Counted from the stretch's first letter, positions 33,355 to 42,901 are shown. The stretch is DNA of 64,000 nucleotides from Salinigranum salinum (GCF_009176545.1 NZ_VTOJ01000001.1:2232001-2296000), one strand, 5' to 3'. Numbers and translations are program-made. Notes: generated from the letters alone by a model not told the origin.

Positions 33355-36300
33355 CGGTCGAGTCCTCGACCCCGCCGTCGGTGTCCGGTGCGTCGTCAGT
33401 CGGGTCGTCGACGTCGTCGGCGTCCGTCGCCTCGTCGGTGGCACCGATCGATCGGCCCGAGTGCCGTCGGTAGTAGCCGACGAGCGTTCCCGTGAGTGCG
33501 AGCACGCCGAGGAGGACCGCTCCGACCGGCGCGACGTCGTCGGTGCCGACGGTCGCAGCCGTGTCGGTGGTGGCGTCGGTGGTGGTCGTCGTGTCCGTGT
33601 CGCCCGCTTTCGTCACGATCACCTCGCCGGCGACGGCGTCGTTCACCCGGACGGTGTAGGAGCCGACCGCCTCGATGGGGCGCTCGAACCGGACCTGTCG
33701 CCGCCCACCTGCAGCGATGGTCAGTTCGCGGCGCTCGACGACCGCGTCGTCGATCAGGAGGTTCGCGACGAACGAGCCGTCGGCCCCGCCGTCGTTGGTG
33801 ATCCGGACGAACACCCGGAGGTCGTCCCCGACGCGGATCTCGTTCACGTCGACCCTGACGGTCTGGAGCGCGAACTTCGGCTGCTTCGCCCCGACGGCGA
33901 ACTCCGAGAGGCCGGGCGACGACGCGCTGAAGGCGTAGCCGTCGTCGCGTTCGCCGACGACGGCCGTCGGTAACTCGGTCCACGTGCCGTCCTCGTAGCG
34001 GTAGAGGGCGACGTCTTCGGCGGGCACGCCGAGATCGGCGAGGCGCGCCTTCGAGACGCTGAACCCGACCGAGACGTCCGTGACGTCGGCGTCGTCGATC
34101 GAGTGGTCGACCCGTACGTGCGAGAGTTTCGCCGTGTTGTCCTCGCGGTCGAACGCCGGCGACCCGTCGAGGTCTCGCCCTGTCGTGACGCGGAGCGTGA
34201 CCCGCTCGCTCACCGACGGCGTGAAGCCGATCTCCGTCACGCCGACGTCGCGATCGGCCTCCGCGTCGCCGCCGGCCAGTTCGATCGTGGCGGGGGTCCC
34301 TGCGGTCACGTCCGCCTCCCCGGTCCGGACCGTCGGGTCCGGGGACGACGCCGTTCCGGTCGGCGTCGACGTGGTGGGTGCGGGTGTCGGCGTCGGGTCG
34401 GCCGCCGTCGGTGGTGGCACACCCCCGGCCCCACCGCTCGTGCTCGTCGTGTCGGCCGTCACCGTGACCTGTATGGATTCGGAGGCGCGGTTGCCGGCCG
34501 CGTCGCGGACCGTGAGCGTCACCGACCGGGCGCCGGTCGACTCGAACGTCCGGGTCGTCGACGGGCCCGTCACGGTCTCCCCGTCCTCGAACTGCCACAC
34601 GTACGCCGTGACGCCGACGTCGTCGGTGGAGCCGCTGGCGTCGAACTCGACGGACCTGCCTTCTGTCACCGTCCGGTCGCCCCCGGCGTCCGGCACCGGG
34701 TCGGTCGTGTCCGAGACGTACACCGTGACCGACGCCGTATCCTCGTTGCCGGCGGCGTCGGCCACGGTGAGGGTCGCGGTGTACGTCCCCGGGGTGTCGT
34801 ACGTGTGGCTGGGCGTCGAGCCGGTCGTCGTGGTCCCGTCGCCAAACGCCCAGTCGTGCGAGTCGACGTCGGTGTTGTCGGTCGAGCCGGAGCCATCGAA
34901 TGCGACCGATTCGCCGACTGAGACGGTCCGATCCGTGCCCGCGGCCGCGACCGGATCGGTCACGTCCGCGACGGTCACGGTCCGGGTGTCGTCGGCCGTG
35001 TTGCCCGCGTCGTCGGTGAGGGTGAGGGTCGCGGTGTAGCTCCCCGGCGTGGTGTACGTGTGGCTCGGCGTCGCCGCCGTCGACGTGTTGCCGTCCCCGA
35101 ACTCCCAGTCGTACGAGACGACACCGACGTTGTCCGTCGCGGTCGCGGTCGCGAACGACACCGAGGTGTCCTCGTCGACGCTCGTGTCTGCCCCTGCGTC
35201 GACCGTCGGATCCGTCACGTCGCGGACCGTCACCACGGTCTCGTTCGAGCCGACGTTACCGACGTCGTCGGTGACGGTGAGGTTCACCACGTAGCTCCCG
35301 GGGTCGTCGAACGTGTACGTCGGGGTCACGCCGGTCGCGACGTCGCCGGTGCCGAAGTCCCACTCGTAGGAGGTGATGGTGCCGTCGTCCGTCGAATCCG
35401 ACCCGTCGAATCCGATCGTCGTGTCCTCGTCGACGGTCCGGTCGGGGCCGGGCCGGGCGATCGGCGAGAACGTCCCGTTGACCTCGATCGTCGCGGTGTC
35501 GGTGCCCTCGTTGCCGGCGGCGTCGGTCGCGGTGAGCGTCACGGTGTACGTCCCCGTCGTCGTGTACGTGTTCGTCACGGTCCCCCCGCTCGTCGTGGTC
35601 CCGTCGCCGAAGTCCCAGTCGTAGGAGACGACGCCGACGTCGTCCGTCGACCCCGTCCCGTCGAAGCTGACCTGATCGTTCACGTGAACGGTCCGGTTCG
35701 CGCCGGCCTCTGCGACGGGGTCGGTCACGTCGGTCACGGTCACGGTCCGGGTGTCGGTGTCGGTGTTCCCGACCAAGTCGGTCACGGTGAGCGTCGCGGT
35801 GTACGTTCCCGGGGCGGCGTACGTGTGGCTCGGCGTCGTGCCGGTCGTCGTGGTCCCGTCCCCGAACGCCCAGTCGTAGCTGGCGATGCCGACGTCGTCC
35901 GTCGACCCCGTGCCGTCGAACCCGACCGCCGTGTCATCGTCGACCGTCACGTCGGCCTGCGTCGTCGCCGTCGGAACGGTGTCGTCCGTGATCGTCGCCG
36001 ACAGCGCGGTCTCCGTGTCGTACGCGTCGGTCGCGGCGTCCGTCGTGAGCGTCGCCGACAGCGTGCCCGTCGTTGCGGGGGAGAGCGTCACGTCGACCGT
36101 CGTCGTCCCGCCCGTCGAGAGCGTGACGGGCGAGGGATCGGTCGAGACGGCGAACGACCCCGTGTCGCCGGCGAGCGCGAACGCGTCGACCGTCACGTCG
36201 CCGCCGACACGACTCTCGACCGTGAACGACTGCGACGCCGTCGAGCCGAACGCGACGCTGCCGAAGTCGTACGGGGCGGGCGTCACGTCGAACGCGGCCG

Positions 36301-37603
36301 TCACGTCCGTGAGCGGGTGGCTGTCGGTCGTCCCGCTCCCGACGGTGTACGACGTGTCGAGGAACGCGTCCCCGTCCGCGTTGTCGTACAGCTGGCTCGG
36401 GCCGTCGCCACCGGGGGCGGCCCAGTAGTTGCCACCGACGAGCGCCCCGCCGACCACGTTCGTCCCGGTCCGGCGCGAGACGTTCCAGTCGGTCGGCGGA
36501 ACGTTCCCGGCGAACCGGACGTTCTCGGAGTTGTTCAGGTAGTTGTCGTAGAGGAGGTTGTTCTCGGGTCTGTCGTCCGGGAAGTAGATCCCCGCGGTGC
36601 CGCTGGCGTTGATCCGACTCCCGTGGACGACATTGTCGTCCGGTTCGTCGAGGTAGATCCCGTACTGTGAGCTCGACTCGACCGTGACGTTCGCCACGGT
36701 GTGGACGTGCTTTTTGAGACGAACCCCTTCGACGTTCGCCGTGAGTCGGCTGTCGTTCAACGTCGTCGTGGGCGAGGAGAGGTGAACACCGTGGGTGTTG
36801 CGGTCGGCGGTGACGTTCGTCACGACGGTGCGATCGCTGTGGTGGACTCTGACCCCCGCGTCGCCGTTGTCGTCCGCGACCGAGTCGACGACGCGACCGT
36901 CGAGCGCGTCCTCGACGTAGACACCGTGGAGCGTGTTCCCCGTCGCGGTGGCCTCGCGTACCGTCGACCCGTCGGCACCTTTGAGATGGACGCCGTGTTC
37001 GGTGTTCGTGTCCGCGGTGACGGCCGTCAGCGTCGCGTCGCCGCCGTCGACGAAGACGCCGTCCACACCGTTGCCCTGGACGGTGGTGTCGACCACGGTC
37101 GTCCCCGTCGCGTCCTTCAGGTAGACGCCGTACTCGGCGTTCGACGACGCCGAGACGTTGTCGACGGTCGACGACATCGTCCCGTCGAACTCGATCGTGT
37201 GCTTGCTCGAACGGCCGACGACGTCGCGAACCGTCGCGTCCGTAACGTCCTTGACGAAGACGCCGCGGTCCCAGTTCTCGACGGTGAGGTTCCGAACGGT
37301 GACGTTCGAGTACGATCCATCGACGTGGACCGCGTTGTTGTTCCCACCCCCCTCGAGCGTGTGTCCGTCGCCGTCGAGCACCACGTCGCTGGCCTCGATC
37401 TCGACGTAGTTGCCGTCCTCGTGCTCCTCGACGTTCCCGTCTATGACGTAACATCCCGGGGTGCTGACGACCGTCGCGCCCGAAATCGTGGTACAGTCGG
37501 CGCCGCGTGCGTCGCCGACGGGTCCGTGCCACGCGACGGCCGTGAGGACGACTGCGAGGACGATCACGAGAACGAGCCAACTGCGTCGTCGCGGGCGAGT
37601 CAC
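33347..37603 (-). CDS. Large cell-surface protein with beta-helix, six PKD domains and PGF-pre-PGF domain
   Basis: 1418 residues from GTG 37603, preceded by GGGAG. Residues 1-35 are a signal peptide (SWLVLVIVLAVVLTAVAW). Next are: a right-handed beta-helix of NosD type (about 35-390, repeating N-x-V-x-N/D turns), a HYDIN/ASH-like domain (about 395-490; YDFGSVAFGSTASQSFTV), and six PKD repeats (about 495-1040, each with YDWxFGDG). A PGF-pre-PGF-type domain follows (about 1090-1230), then a CARDB-like domain and a C-terminal membrane helix (VAPVGAVLLGVLALTGTLVG) with an acidic tail. It is a giant surface adhesin- or envelope-type protein; ligand unknown. The PKD repeats are highly alike at DNA level, a risk for recombination or misassembly. 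Confidence 0.9.
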   Translation of the reverse strand: MTRPRRRSWLVLVIVLAVVLTAVAWHGPVGDARGADCTTISGATVVSTPGCYVIDGNVEEHEDGNYVEIEASDVVLDGDGHTLEGGGNNNAVHVDGSYSNVTVRNLTVENWDRGVFVKDVTDATVRDVVGRSSKHTIEFDGTMSSTVDNVSASSNAEYGVYLKDATGTTVVDTTVQGNGVDGVFVDGGDATLTAVTADTNTEHGVHLKGADGSTVREATATGNTLHGVYVEDALDGRVVDSVADDNGDAGVRVHHSDRTVVTNVTADRNTHGVHLSSPTTTLNDSRLTANVEGVRLKKHVHTVANVTVESSSQYGIYLDEPDDNVVHGSRINASGTAGIYFPDDRPENNLLYDNYLNNSENVRFAGNVPPTDWNVSRRTGTNVVGGALVGGNYWAAPGGDGPSQLYDNADGDAFLDTSYTVGSGTTDSHPLTDVTAAFDVTPAPYDFGSVAFGSTASQSFTVESRVGGDVTVDAFALAGDTGSFAVSTDPSPVTLSTGGTTTVDVTLSPATTGTLSATLTTDAATDAYDTETALSATITDDTVPTATTQADVTVDDDTAVGFDGTGSTDDVGIASYDWAFGDGTTTTGTTPSHTYAAPGTYTATLTVTDLVGNTDTDTRTVTVTDVTDPVAEAGANRTVHVNDQVSFDGTGSTDDVGVVSYDWDFGDGTTTSGGTVTNTYTTTGTYTVTLTATDAAGNEGTDTATIEVNGTFSPIARPGPDRTVDEDTTIGFDGSDSTDDGTITSYEWDFGTGDVATGVTPTYTFDDPGSYVVNLTVTDDVGNVGSNETVVTVRDVTDPTVDAGADTSVDEDTSVSFATATATDNVGVVSYDWEFGDGNTSTAATPSHTYTTPGSYTATLTLTDDAGNTADDTRTVTVADVTDPVAAAGTDRTVSVGESVAFDGSGSTDNTDVDSHDWAFGDGTTTTGSTPSHTYDTPGTYTATLTVADAAGNEDTASVTVYVSDTTDPVPDAGGDRTVTEGRSVEFDASGSTDDVGVTAYVWQFEDGETVTGPSTTRTFESTGARSVTLTVRDAAGNRASESIQVTVTADTTSTSGGAGGVPPPTAADPTPTPAPTTSTPTGTASSPDPTVRTGEADVTAGTPATIELAGGDAEADRDVGVTEIGFTPSVSERVTLRVTTGRDLDGSPAFDREDNTAKLSHVRVDHSIDDADVTDVSVGFSVSKARLADLGVPAEDVALYRYEDGTWTELPTAVVGERDDGYAFSASSPGLSEFAVGAKQPKFALQTVRVDVNEIRVGDDLRVFVRITNDGGADGSFVANLLIDDAVVERRELTIAAGGRRQVRFERPIEAVGSYTVRVNDAVAGEVIVTKAGDTDTTTTTDATTDTAATVGTDDVAPVGAVLLGVLALTGTLVGYYRRHSGRSIGATDEATDADDVDDPTDDAPDTDGGVEDSTDR

Positions 37604-37732
37604 TCCCGAATCCCCCGGTTGTCTCCGACCATATCGTCGTCTGCGTGCAGTACCGGCGGTCGGTTACAAAAACCCACTCTCGGTGCTATCACGAGTGATA
37701 GCCGAACGAGAGCGAGGGGCGAGCGACACCGC

Positions 37733-38356
37733 TTACAGCTCCCGCTCGACGACGGCGGCGAGGAGCGCGAGGAGCCAGCCGACGCCGAGCGCGACCGTGG
37801 CGACGACGGTCACGGACGGGAGCCAGGGGAGCGGTGCGTACGGTCCGCTGACGCCGTTCGAGGGCGACGCGAACGCGCGGACGGTGTCGACGCCGGCGTA
37901 GCCGAGCCCGAAGCCACAGAGCGCCGAGAGGACCGCGAGCGTCCCGACGCCGAGACCGACCATCGTGGCGACGTTGTCGACGGCGACGAGCTGGAGCGCC
38001 TCTCGCTCCGTGAGCGCCGCCTCGCGTGCGAGGAACGAGACGGCTGTGACGGCGACGCCGGCAGTGAGTTCTGCCGCGAGTCCGACCAGTCCGACGACGA
38101 GGATCGCGGGCGACGCCGCGAGTGGCATCCCGCCCAGATAGCCGTCCCGTACCCCGGGAGGAAGCGTCAGCCCGATCGGGAACAGGAGCGCCAGCGCGCC
38201 GGCCGTCGTGGCGAAGACGGTGAGTTTCCGGCGCTGTGAGAGCCTGGTGATCCCGACGGCGAGCCGTCGTCTGTGGAACGACGTCCCGTCGACGATCGTC
38301 CGGGCGACCGGGTCGTCGTGTCGGTCACCGGCGTCACGGCGGTCGTCGCCACTCAT
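37733..38356 (-). CDS. Four-helix integral membrane protein
   Basis: 207 residues from ATG 38356 (MSGDDRRDAGDRHDDPVART). About four hydrophobic segments are present (TTAGALALLFPIGLTLPPGV, PAILVVGLVGLAAELTAGVA, GLGVGTLAVLSALCGFGLGY and VATVALGVGWLLALLAAVV). A cytosolic basic helix (FHRRRLAVGITRLSQRRK) precedes the first. No motif recognised. It lies upstream of the PKD gene on the same strand, separated by about 130 bases. Confidence 0.7.
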   Translation of the reverse strand: MSGDDRRDAGDRHDDPVARTIVDGTSFHRRRLAVGITRLSQRRKLTVFATTAGALALLFPIGLTLPPGVRDGYLGGMPLAASPAILVVGLVGLAAELTAGVAVTAVSFLAREAALTEREALQLVAVDNVATMVGLGVGTLAVLSALCGFGLGYAGVDTVRAFASPSNGVSGPYAPLPWLPSVTVVATVALGVGWLLALLAAVVEREL

Positions 38357-38670
38357 CGTCTCGACGCGCGCCCCGGTGGCCGTCGCGGTCGACCCGACGG
38401 ATCGCCCGGTCGGTCGACGAGGCGGTCGGGTCGATGGTCGTCCTGCACCGCCAGATCCGGTCCGTTCTCGAACACGGTCGACGCTCGGGACCCGACACAC
38501 CTAACTCTCATGGCAGGTTCGACACGCTGCGCGCGCCGGAACGGACGACCGCCGTCCCGGCTCGGATACCGGACACCGTGGACCGTTCGGGGTCGGGACG
38601 ACCCGCCGACTGCCGACCGCCACGCGTTCGTGGGAGGACTCACCAGAGTGGCGAGAGAGCTATCACTCGT
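38357..38670. other. Intergenic region before the broken OsmC gene
   Basis: 314 bases. It contains no open frame I trust; frames through it have Arg/Pro-rich shadow composition. No strong TATA box or hairpin stands out. Confidence 0.45.
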
Positions 38671-39164
38671 ATGCCAGTTGGACGCTCGGAGGCGACGTGG
38701 GAAGGCGACCTGAAGAACGGCCAGGAGACGATGGCACTCGGCAACGGCGCGTACGAGGGGTCGTCCTCGTATCTCTCACGGCCTCCACGTCGAGGTGGAC
38801 GTTCGCTTCCGCGTGGACGCGCTCCGGGTCGTGCCCGTCCGACGCGAGGTCGTTCGACAGCGCCATCGCGTAGCAGCCCGCGTGTGCGGCCGCGATGAGT
38901 TCCTCCGGGTTCGTCCGGTCGTCGTCCTCGAAGCCTCACGATCGACACATCGAACTCGTCGTCGAGGCCAGCGTGCCCGGCATCGACGAGGCGACGTTCG
39001 TGGAGTACGCCGAGGGAGCGAAGGAGAACTGCCCGGTGTCGCGCGTCCTCGCGGGCGCCGAGATCACGCCCGACGCTCCGCTGATCGGGCACGACGCGGC
39101 TCCGGCCCCGGACCAGGCAGCGAGGAGGTCGTGCACGGGCGGAGTCCGGAGTATCAGTTTTTAA
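38671..39164 (+). pseudogene. OsmC family gene broken by an internal inversion and a frameshift
   Basis: The plus strand encodes the usual OsmC beginning from ATG 38671 (MPVGRSEATWEGDLKNGQ ... YEGSSSYLSR) up to about 38780. Bases 38781-38933 are the middle of the same protein on the minus strand: FEDDDRTNPEELIAAAHAGC then YAMALSNDLASDGHDPERV and EANVHLDVE, including the family's Cys in AHAGC. From about 38937 the plus strand resumes with RHIELVVEASVPGIDEATF and CPVSRVLAGAEIT. The two plus-strand parts are also out of frame by two bases, so at least one small indel accompanied the event. Restored, the protein would be about 135 residues. The family reduces organic hydroperoxides or is stress-linked. 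The copy cannot make a normal protein as it stands, unless the assembly is wrong. Confidence 0.75.
38781..38933 (-). other. Inverted segment inside the OsmC gene
   Basis: About 153 bases in reverse orientation relative to the gene. At both breakpoints the top strand reads ctcacg (38775-38780 and 38935-38940), and the longer contexts tcgtcctcg (38761-38769 and 38922-38930) also match, so microhomology is present. No long inverted repeats of the kind used by site-specific invertases are visible. Confidence 0.65.
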
Positions 39165-39166
39165 GT
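39158..39166 (+). promoter_or_regulatory. TATA box for the intact OsmC paralogue
   Basis: gtttttaag is centred 26 bases before ATG 39188, fitting a leaderless transcript. Confidence 0.55.
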
Positions 39167-39187
39167 CCGTCCGCTTCCGTGCGTATC

Positions 39188-39601
39188 ATGTCTATGACGG
39201 ATATCCAGACACACACCCTCAGTACCGAAGGCTTCGCCTCGAAGAGTCAGGTCGGCGACTTCATCCTCGACATCGACGCACTCGGCGAGGACGGTCCGAC
39301 GCCGAACCAGGTGCTCGTCGCGGACTACGCCTCGTGTTTCCTGCCGGCGTTCCGCGTCGGCGGCCAGCAGACGGGCCACGACGACCTCGGCAAGATCCAG
39401 ATCGACGCCGAGGCCGACCTCGACGACGACGACGACCTCTCGGCGATCCGGTTCGACATCCACGTTGAGGCAGACCTCGACGACGAGACGTTCGCCGACA
39501 TCACGGAGCGCGCCGAGGGCATCTGCCACGTCCACGCGGCGCTCCGTGAGGAACTCCACGCCGACATCGCGGTCCACGGCGACGCCGAGATTCAGGGCTG
39601 A
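39188..39601 (+). CDS. OsmC family protein, intact paralogue
   Basis: 137 residues (MSMTDIQTHTLSTEGFASKS). The OsmC fold is recognised from the ADYASCFLPAFRVGGQQTGH core, which has a single Cys at the peroxidatic position, and the C-terminal ITERAEGICHVHAALREELH, where the second catalytic Cys is in GICHVH. Compared with its broken neighbour it is a different subfamily, not a tandem copy of the same gene. The ATG follows a TATA box by 26 bases; a second ATG lies six bases on. Likely role: peroxide or stress response, inferred from family only. Confidence 0.85.
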   Translation: MSMTDIQTHTLSTEGFASKSQVGDFILDIDALGEDGPTPNQVLVADYASCFLPAFRVGGQQTGHDDLGKIQIDAEADLDDDDDLSAIRFDIHVEADLDDETFADITERAEGICHVHAALREELHADIAVHGDAEIQG

Positions 39602-39706
39602 CGGTTCGGATCGCGGCGAGGAACGAGACGACTCTCCCCACGTTTTCGCCCGCGACGAGCGCGGACAGCCACGGCTTGCGGAGACGCGCACCGTGGAGAA
39701 ACCGTG

Positions 39707-39847
39707 CTACCGCCGGTACATCCGGTAGCTCATCGCGCGTCCGTCGACGATGACGACCTCGCGCTCCTCGGGATCGTGTGACGGGGGCGACTCCCGCTCC
39801 TCGCGGAAGACGTACGGACTGTTGGGTTCTTCTGCCGACTCGTTCAT
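39707..39847 (-). CDS. Small 46-residue acidic protein
   Basis: Begins MNESAEEPNSPYVFREERES and ends MSYRMYRR. It is too short for routine gene calling, but a clear TATA box on the minus strand (ggattaaata, 39871-39880) sits 29 bases before ATG 39847 and predicts a leaderless transcript. ATG 39853 would add two residues. The protein is strongly charged with a central hydrophobic strand (REVVIVDGRAM). Unknown function. Confidence 0.6.
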   Translation of the reverse strand: MNESAEEPNSPYVFREERESPPSHDPEEREVVIVDGRAMSYRMYRR

Positions 39848-39880
39848 GTACATCGGTATCACACCACACGTATTTAATCC

Positions 39881-40512
39881 TTCGTCAGACGTTCCCGTGC
39901 GACGCGACTCCGTGGACGGCTCCGGGCGAGAGGAGTGATCGACCGACGCGTCCCAGAGCGACGAGCAGCAGTGTTCGTACGCTCCACCGTGGTCGATCGA
40001 GTACTGGTCGGATCCTCTCGACACCGGTACAGCAGATATGGTCGACGCCCGAGGCTCGTCTCTCACGGCGCTGGGGCGCGGAATACGCCGGCAGACGCAG
40101 GGGATCCGCTCCCTCCCCGCGTCGTCGGTACGGTGAGCAGTCGCGGCTCCAGCGCCGACGGGGTCGCCGTCGAGCGGGGGCGAGTCCAGTGTATCGGAGT
40201 CGCTCGTGGTCGCGTGCGGTGTGGAACCGGAACGAGGCCCGGTCGGGGGAAGACACTTGTCGCAACGTCTGGACGTTTTCGTCGTGGCCCCCGAGCCGAC
40301 GGACTCGACGACGAGACGCGCCCTCTACACCGCGGAAGCCAGCCGAACCGCCGTGATGCTATCGGGACGTTCGTGTGGGGCACGGAGGCTGTATCGTGGA
40401 CGTGTGTCGTCGGTCGCTCCAACGACTGTCGAAACCTCGTACTGAATGTAGCGGGGAGAGTCGTCCGCCCAGTCGTCTTCGTGAGCAGTCCGGGTGATAC
40501 GATCCGACCGAC
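39881..40512. other. Intergenic region with no recognised gene
   Basis: About 630 bases between the small gene's promoter and the flippase-like gene. All six frames have the Arg/Ser/Pro-rich composition of non-coding GC-rich DNA. I see no rRNA, tRNA, RNase P or SRP RNA signature. Confidence 0.45.
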
Positions 40513-41514
40513 TCACGGCCGCCATCCCCGGAGGAACGCGACTGCCAATCCGCCCCCAGCGAGCGAAACGCCGAGCCCGAAAGTCCGAACGACGAGCACG
40601 GCCGCGGCAGCGCTTGCTGCCGGTGCGCCGGTCGTGGCGACGAGCGCGCCGGCGAGTAACAGGTCGTACGCGCCGAGGCTACCGGGGATGGGGACGACGC
40701 TCGCTGCCTGTGGGAGCGGAACCAGCGCGACGACGGCGATGAGCGCGACGCCGGTACCGGTTCCCGAGAGCGCGATCCACAGCGCGCCGGCTGTGAGGAA
40801 CTGCTCGAGCAGGCCACCCGCGGCGATAAGCGCGATCAGGCCCGGTGCGTCCACGAACGCGGCCGCTCGCGTCCGGAAGCGAGCGACCGCGTCCACGACC
40901 GCGTCTCGTCCGTGCGGTTCGGAACGGTACAGGCTCGATATCGTCGCGACGACCGGCGTGAGGACGACGACGACGGCGCGGGTCACCCAGTCGCGCGCGA
41001 GCACGACGGCGGCCCCCACGACGCCGAGTACGAGCGCAGCGCCGCCGAGCGTGAGGAACAGCGACCGCGGTGCGGAGCCCCCCACGAGGAGGACGCTCAC
41101 GAGGAGTACCGACAGGAGCAACTGCGAGGCGGATTTGACGTACTTTGCGACGCTGCGGACACCCAGCGCTTCGCTGTAGCTGGTCCCCGTCGCGACGCCG
41201 AAGAACTGGGCCATAATCGGCTCGGAGCTGACCGGCCCCGCCGGGCTGAGCACGTCGAAGAAGTCACCGGCAAACGCGAACTGGACGCTCCGTCGCGCCG
41301 AAAGCCCGCCGTTCAGCGGGCGGACAGAAGCCCACACGCCGACACCGTCTGCGGCTGCCTCGGCGACGACCAAAACGGCGACGATGGCGACGGCCCACGT
41401 CGTGACGGCGGACGCGCGCGTGAGTACCGTCGTCGGGCCGACGTACCAGAGGAAAGCCGCAAGGGCGCCTCCGCCCAGGAGGACGCCGAGGACGAACCGC
41501 AGGTGTCGGTGCAC
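40513..41514 (-). CDS. Flippase-like (lysylphosphatidylglycerol synthase TM-type) membrane protein
   Basis: 333 residues from GTG 41514 (read MHRHLRFVLGVLLGGGALAA). About eight transmembrane segments, including TWAVAIVAVLVVAEAAADG, SLFLTLGGAALVLGVVGAAVV and VALIAVVALVPLPQAASVVP. The phrase LSPAGPVSSEPIMAQFF and the C-terminal SLGAYDLLLAGALVA match UPF0104/AglD-type flippase domains involved in moving or glycosylating membrane lipids. A TATA box (gcttttttact on the minus strand, 41538-41548) lies 29 bases before the GTG and supports this start. Confidence 0.82.
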   Translation of the reverse strand: MHRHLRFVLGVLLGGGALAAFLWYVGPTTVLTRASAVTTWAVAIVAVLVVAEAAADGVGVWASVRPLNGGLSARRSVQFAFAGDFFDVLSPAGPVSSEPIMAQFFGVATGTSYSEALGVRSVAKYVKSASQLLLSVLLVSVLLVGGSAPRSLFLTLGGAALVLGVVGAAVVLARDWVTRAVVVVLTPVVATISSLYRSEPHGRDAVVDAVARFRTRAAAFVDAPGLIALIAAGGLLEQFLTAGALWIALSGTGTGVALIAVVALVPLPQAASVVPIPGSLGAYDLLLAGALVATTGAPAASAAAAVLVVRTFGLGVSLAGGGLAVAFLRGWRP

Positions 41515-41968
41515 GTTTCGGAGCGGGGCGGACAGCAGTAAAAAAGCCTCCGCAGTACGCCGGCTGTCGGAGAATCCGCCGTTTCGGAAGCGACGAGCGA
41601 GGGGACGGCCCTGGTCGCAGCCAGAGAGTCCCAACGAAACCACGGGTCCCACCGACGTGTTCCTCTCCGCCGGTCGTCTCCGTTCCCTGGTAGGCCCGTA
41701 TCGATACAACTGAACGGAGCACGTCTGCGTGGCAGCGAGCATGCACAGGTACGCGCCGTCGTTCGTCGCGACCCCCGTGGGAGCGTTCGTCGGTCGTGGT
41801 TCTCGGCGCGAGAGACGCACACTGTCTTCGGCACGGTCTCGACAGACGGCCGGCAACTGTGGATTTCGACCGATCCGGTGGCACCGGATCCGGTGCGTCC
41901 GGTCACGATCCACGCGCGTGGCCCATCGCCGAGTGAGATGGGACTGAAAGGGGCAGCGAGGTCGACGA
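41515..41968. other. Intergenic region after the lipoprotein gene
   Basis: About 450 bases. Apart from the promoter of the flippase-like gene near 41543, no element or gene is recognisable; frames here are GC-rich shadow. Confidence 0.45.
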
Positions 41969-42901
41969 TCACGCCGGATGGCTCGTGCCGGTGATCGTCA
42001 CGAACCGGCCGTCGCGGGAGACCGTCGTCTCCTCCCACGTGCGCGTCGCGTCCGACTGCGGGTCCGAGGCAAACGCCTCCGCGGCGTCGCCCGTCGCGAA
42101 CGCGAGCACTCGTGTAGCGTTCTCGGCCTCGGCGTTCGTACGGGCGGTGCCGCTCGCGACCGGCTCGCCGTCAGCGTCGTCGGCCCCGGCGGCTGGTGGC
42201 TCGACGCTGACAGTCATTCCGGTGCCGAGTCGACGGACGACACCCGCCAGGGTCTCGTCCGTGGCAGTGTACCGTCCCTCGCCGTCTCGAGCGTCGATGA
42301 TCGCCTCGACGGCCGTTCGCTTGTCGCCCAGCGGGTCGGGTGCCATACTGGCGAACGCTTCGACGACGACCCCAGCCTCGACGCCGACGACCCAGTCGGT
42401 GTCGGGGGCACCGAACAGCCGATACCCGTCGTACTCGCCGAGACGGTCGAACGGTTCTCGAAGCGGCTCGCCCGACTCCGGGGTCTGAAAGGCCTCGACG
42501 ATGTCGTCGGCGAGGAGATCCGTCTCCAGTACCGACAGTCCTCGCCCGCCGGTACGGATCTCCATATATGCCTGGCTCGGGTCGATGTCGAGTACCGGAT
42601 GGGCACTGCCGTCCTGATACAGCGCCGTCGGCTCGAACGATTTTCCGCGGTCTTCGAGATACGTTGCCAGCTCGTCGAAGCGTCGAGCACGGAACGGGTA
42701 CCACCGTTGCACAGGGTCGGCGTCCGCAGCGAAGACGCGGTCGGGCGCTGGGAGCCACGTGGCAGGGTACGGGACGTCGGGGCTCCCGTCGACGACTGAT
42801 CCGATTCCCGAACAGCCAGCCAGGCTCGCGAGCGTCGCTGTCGTGGCGGCCGTCGTCCCGCGACGGAGCAGGCCCCGACGCGTGCAGGAGGGCTGTCGCA
42901 T
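41969..42901 (-). CDS. Tat-dependent lipoprotein
   Basis: 310 residues from ATG 42901. The N-terminus MRQPSCTRRGLLRRGTTAAT has twin arginines and leads into a lipobox SLAGC (near residue 29), so it is exported folded and lipid-anchored. The mature part has repeated alpha/beta stretches (DRVFAADADPVQRWYPFRAR, RYTATDETLAGVVRRLGTGM) and no cofactor motif. Two similar folded halves are possible. Unrecognised function; typical of the many solute-interacting haloarchaeal lipoproteins. Confidence 0.75.
   Translation of the reverse strand: MRQPSCTRRGLLRRGTTAATTATLASLAGCSGIGSVVDGSPDVPYPATWLPAPDRVFAADADPVQRWYPFRARRFDELATYLEDRGKSFEPTALYQDGSAHPVLDIDPSQAYMEIRTGGRGLSVLETDLLADDIVEAFQTPESGEPLREPFDRLGEYDGYRLFGAPDTDWVVGVEAGVVVEAFASMAPDPLGDKRTAVEAIIDARDGEGRYTATDETLAGVVRRLGTGMTVSVEPPAAGADDADGEPVASGTARTNAEAENATRVLAFATGDAAEAFASDPQSDATRTWEETTVSRDGRFVTITGTSHPA

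Noticed and set aside
35060..36670. Open frame of 536 codons antisense to the PKD protein
   Set aside because: It is the reverse-strand shadow of the highly repetitive PKD block; composition is Arg/Pro-rich with no domain.
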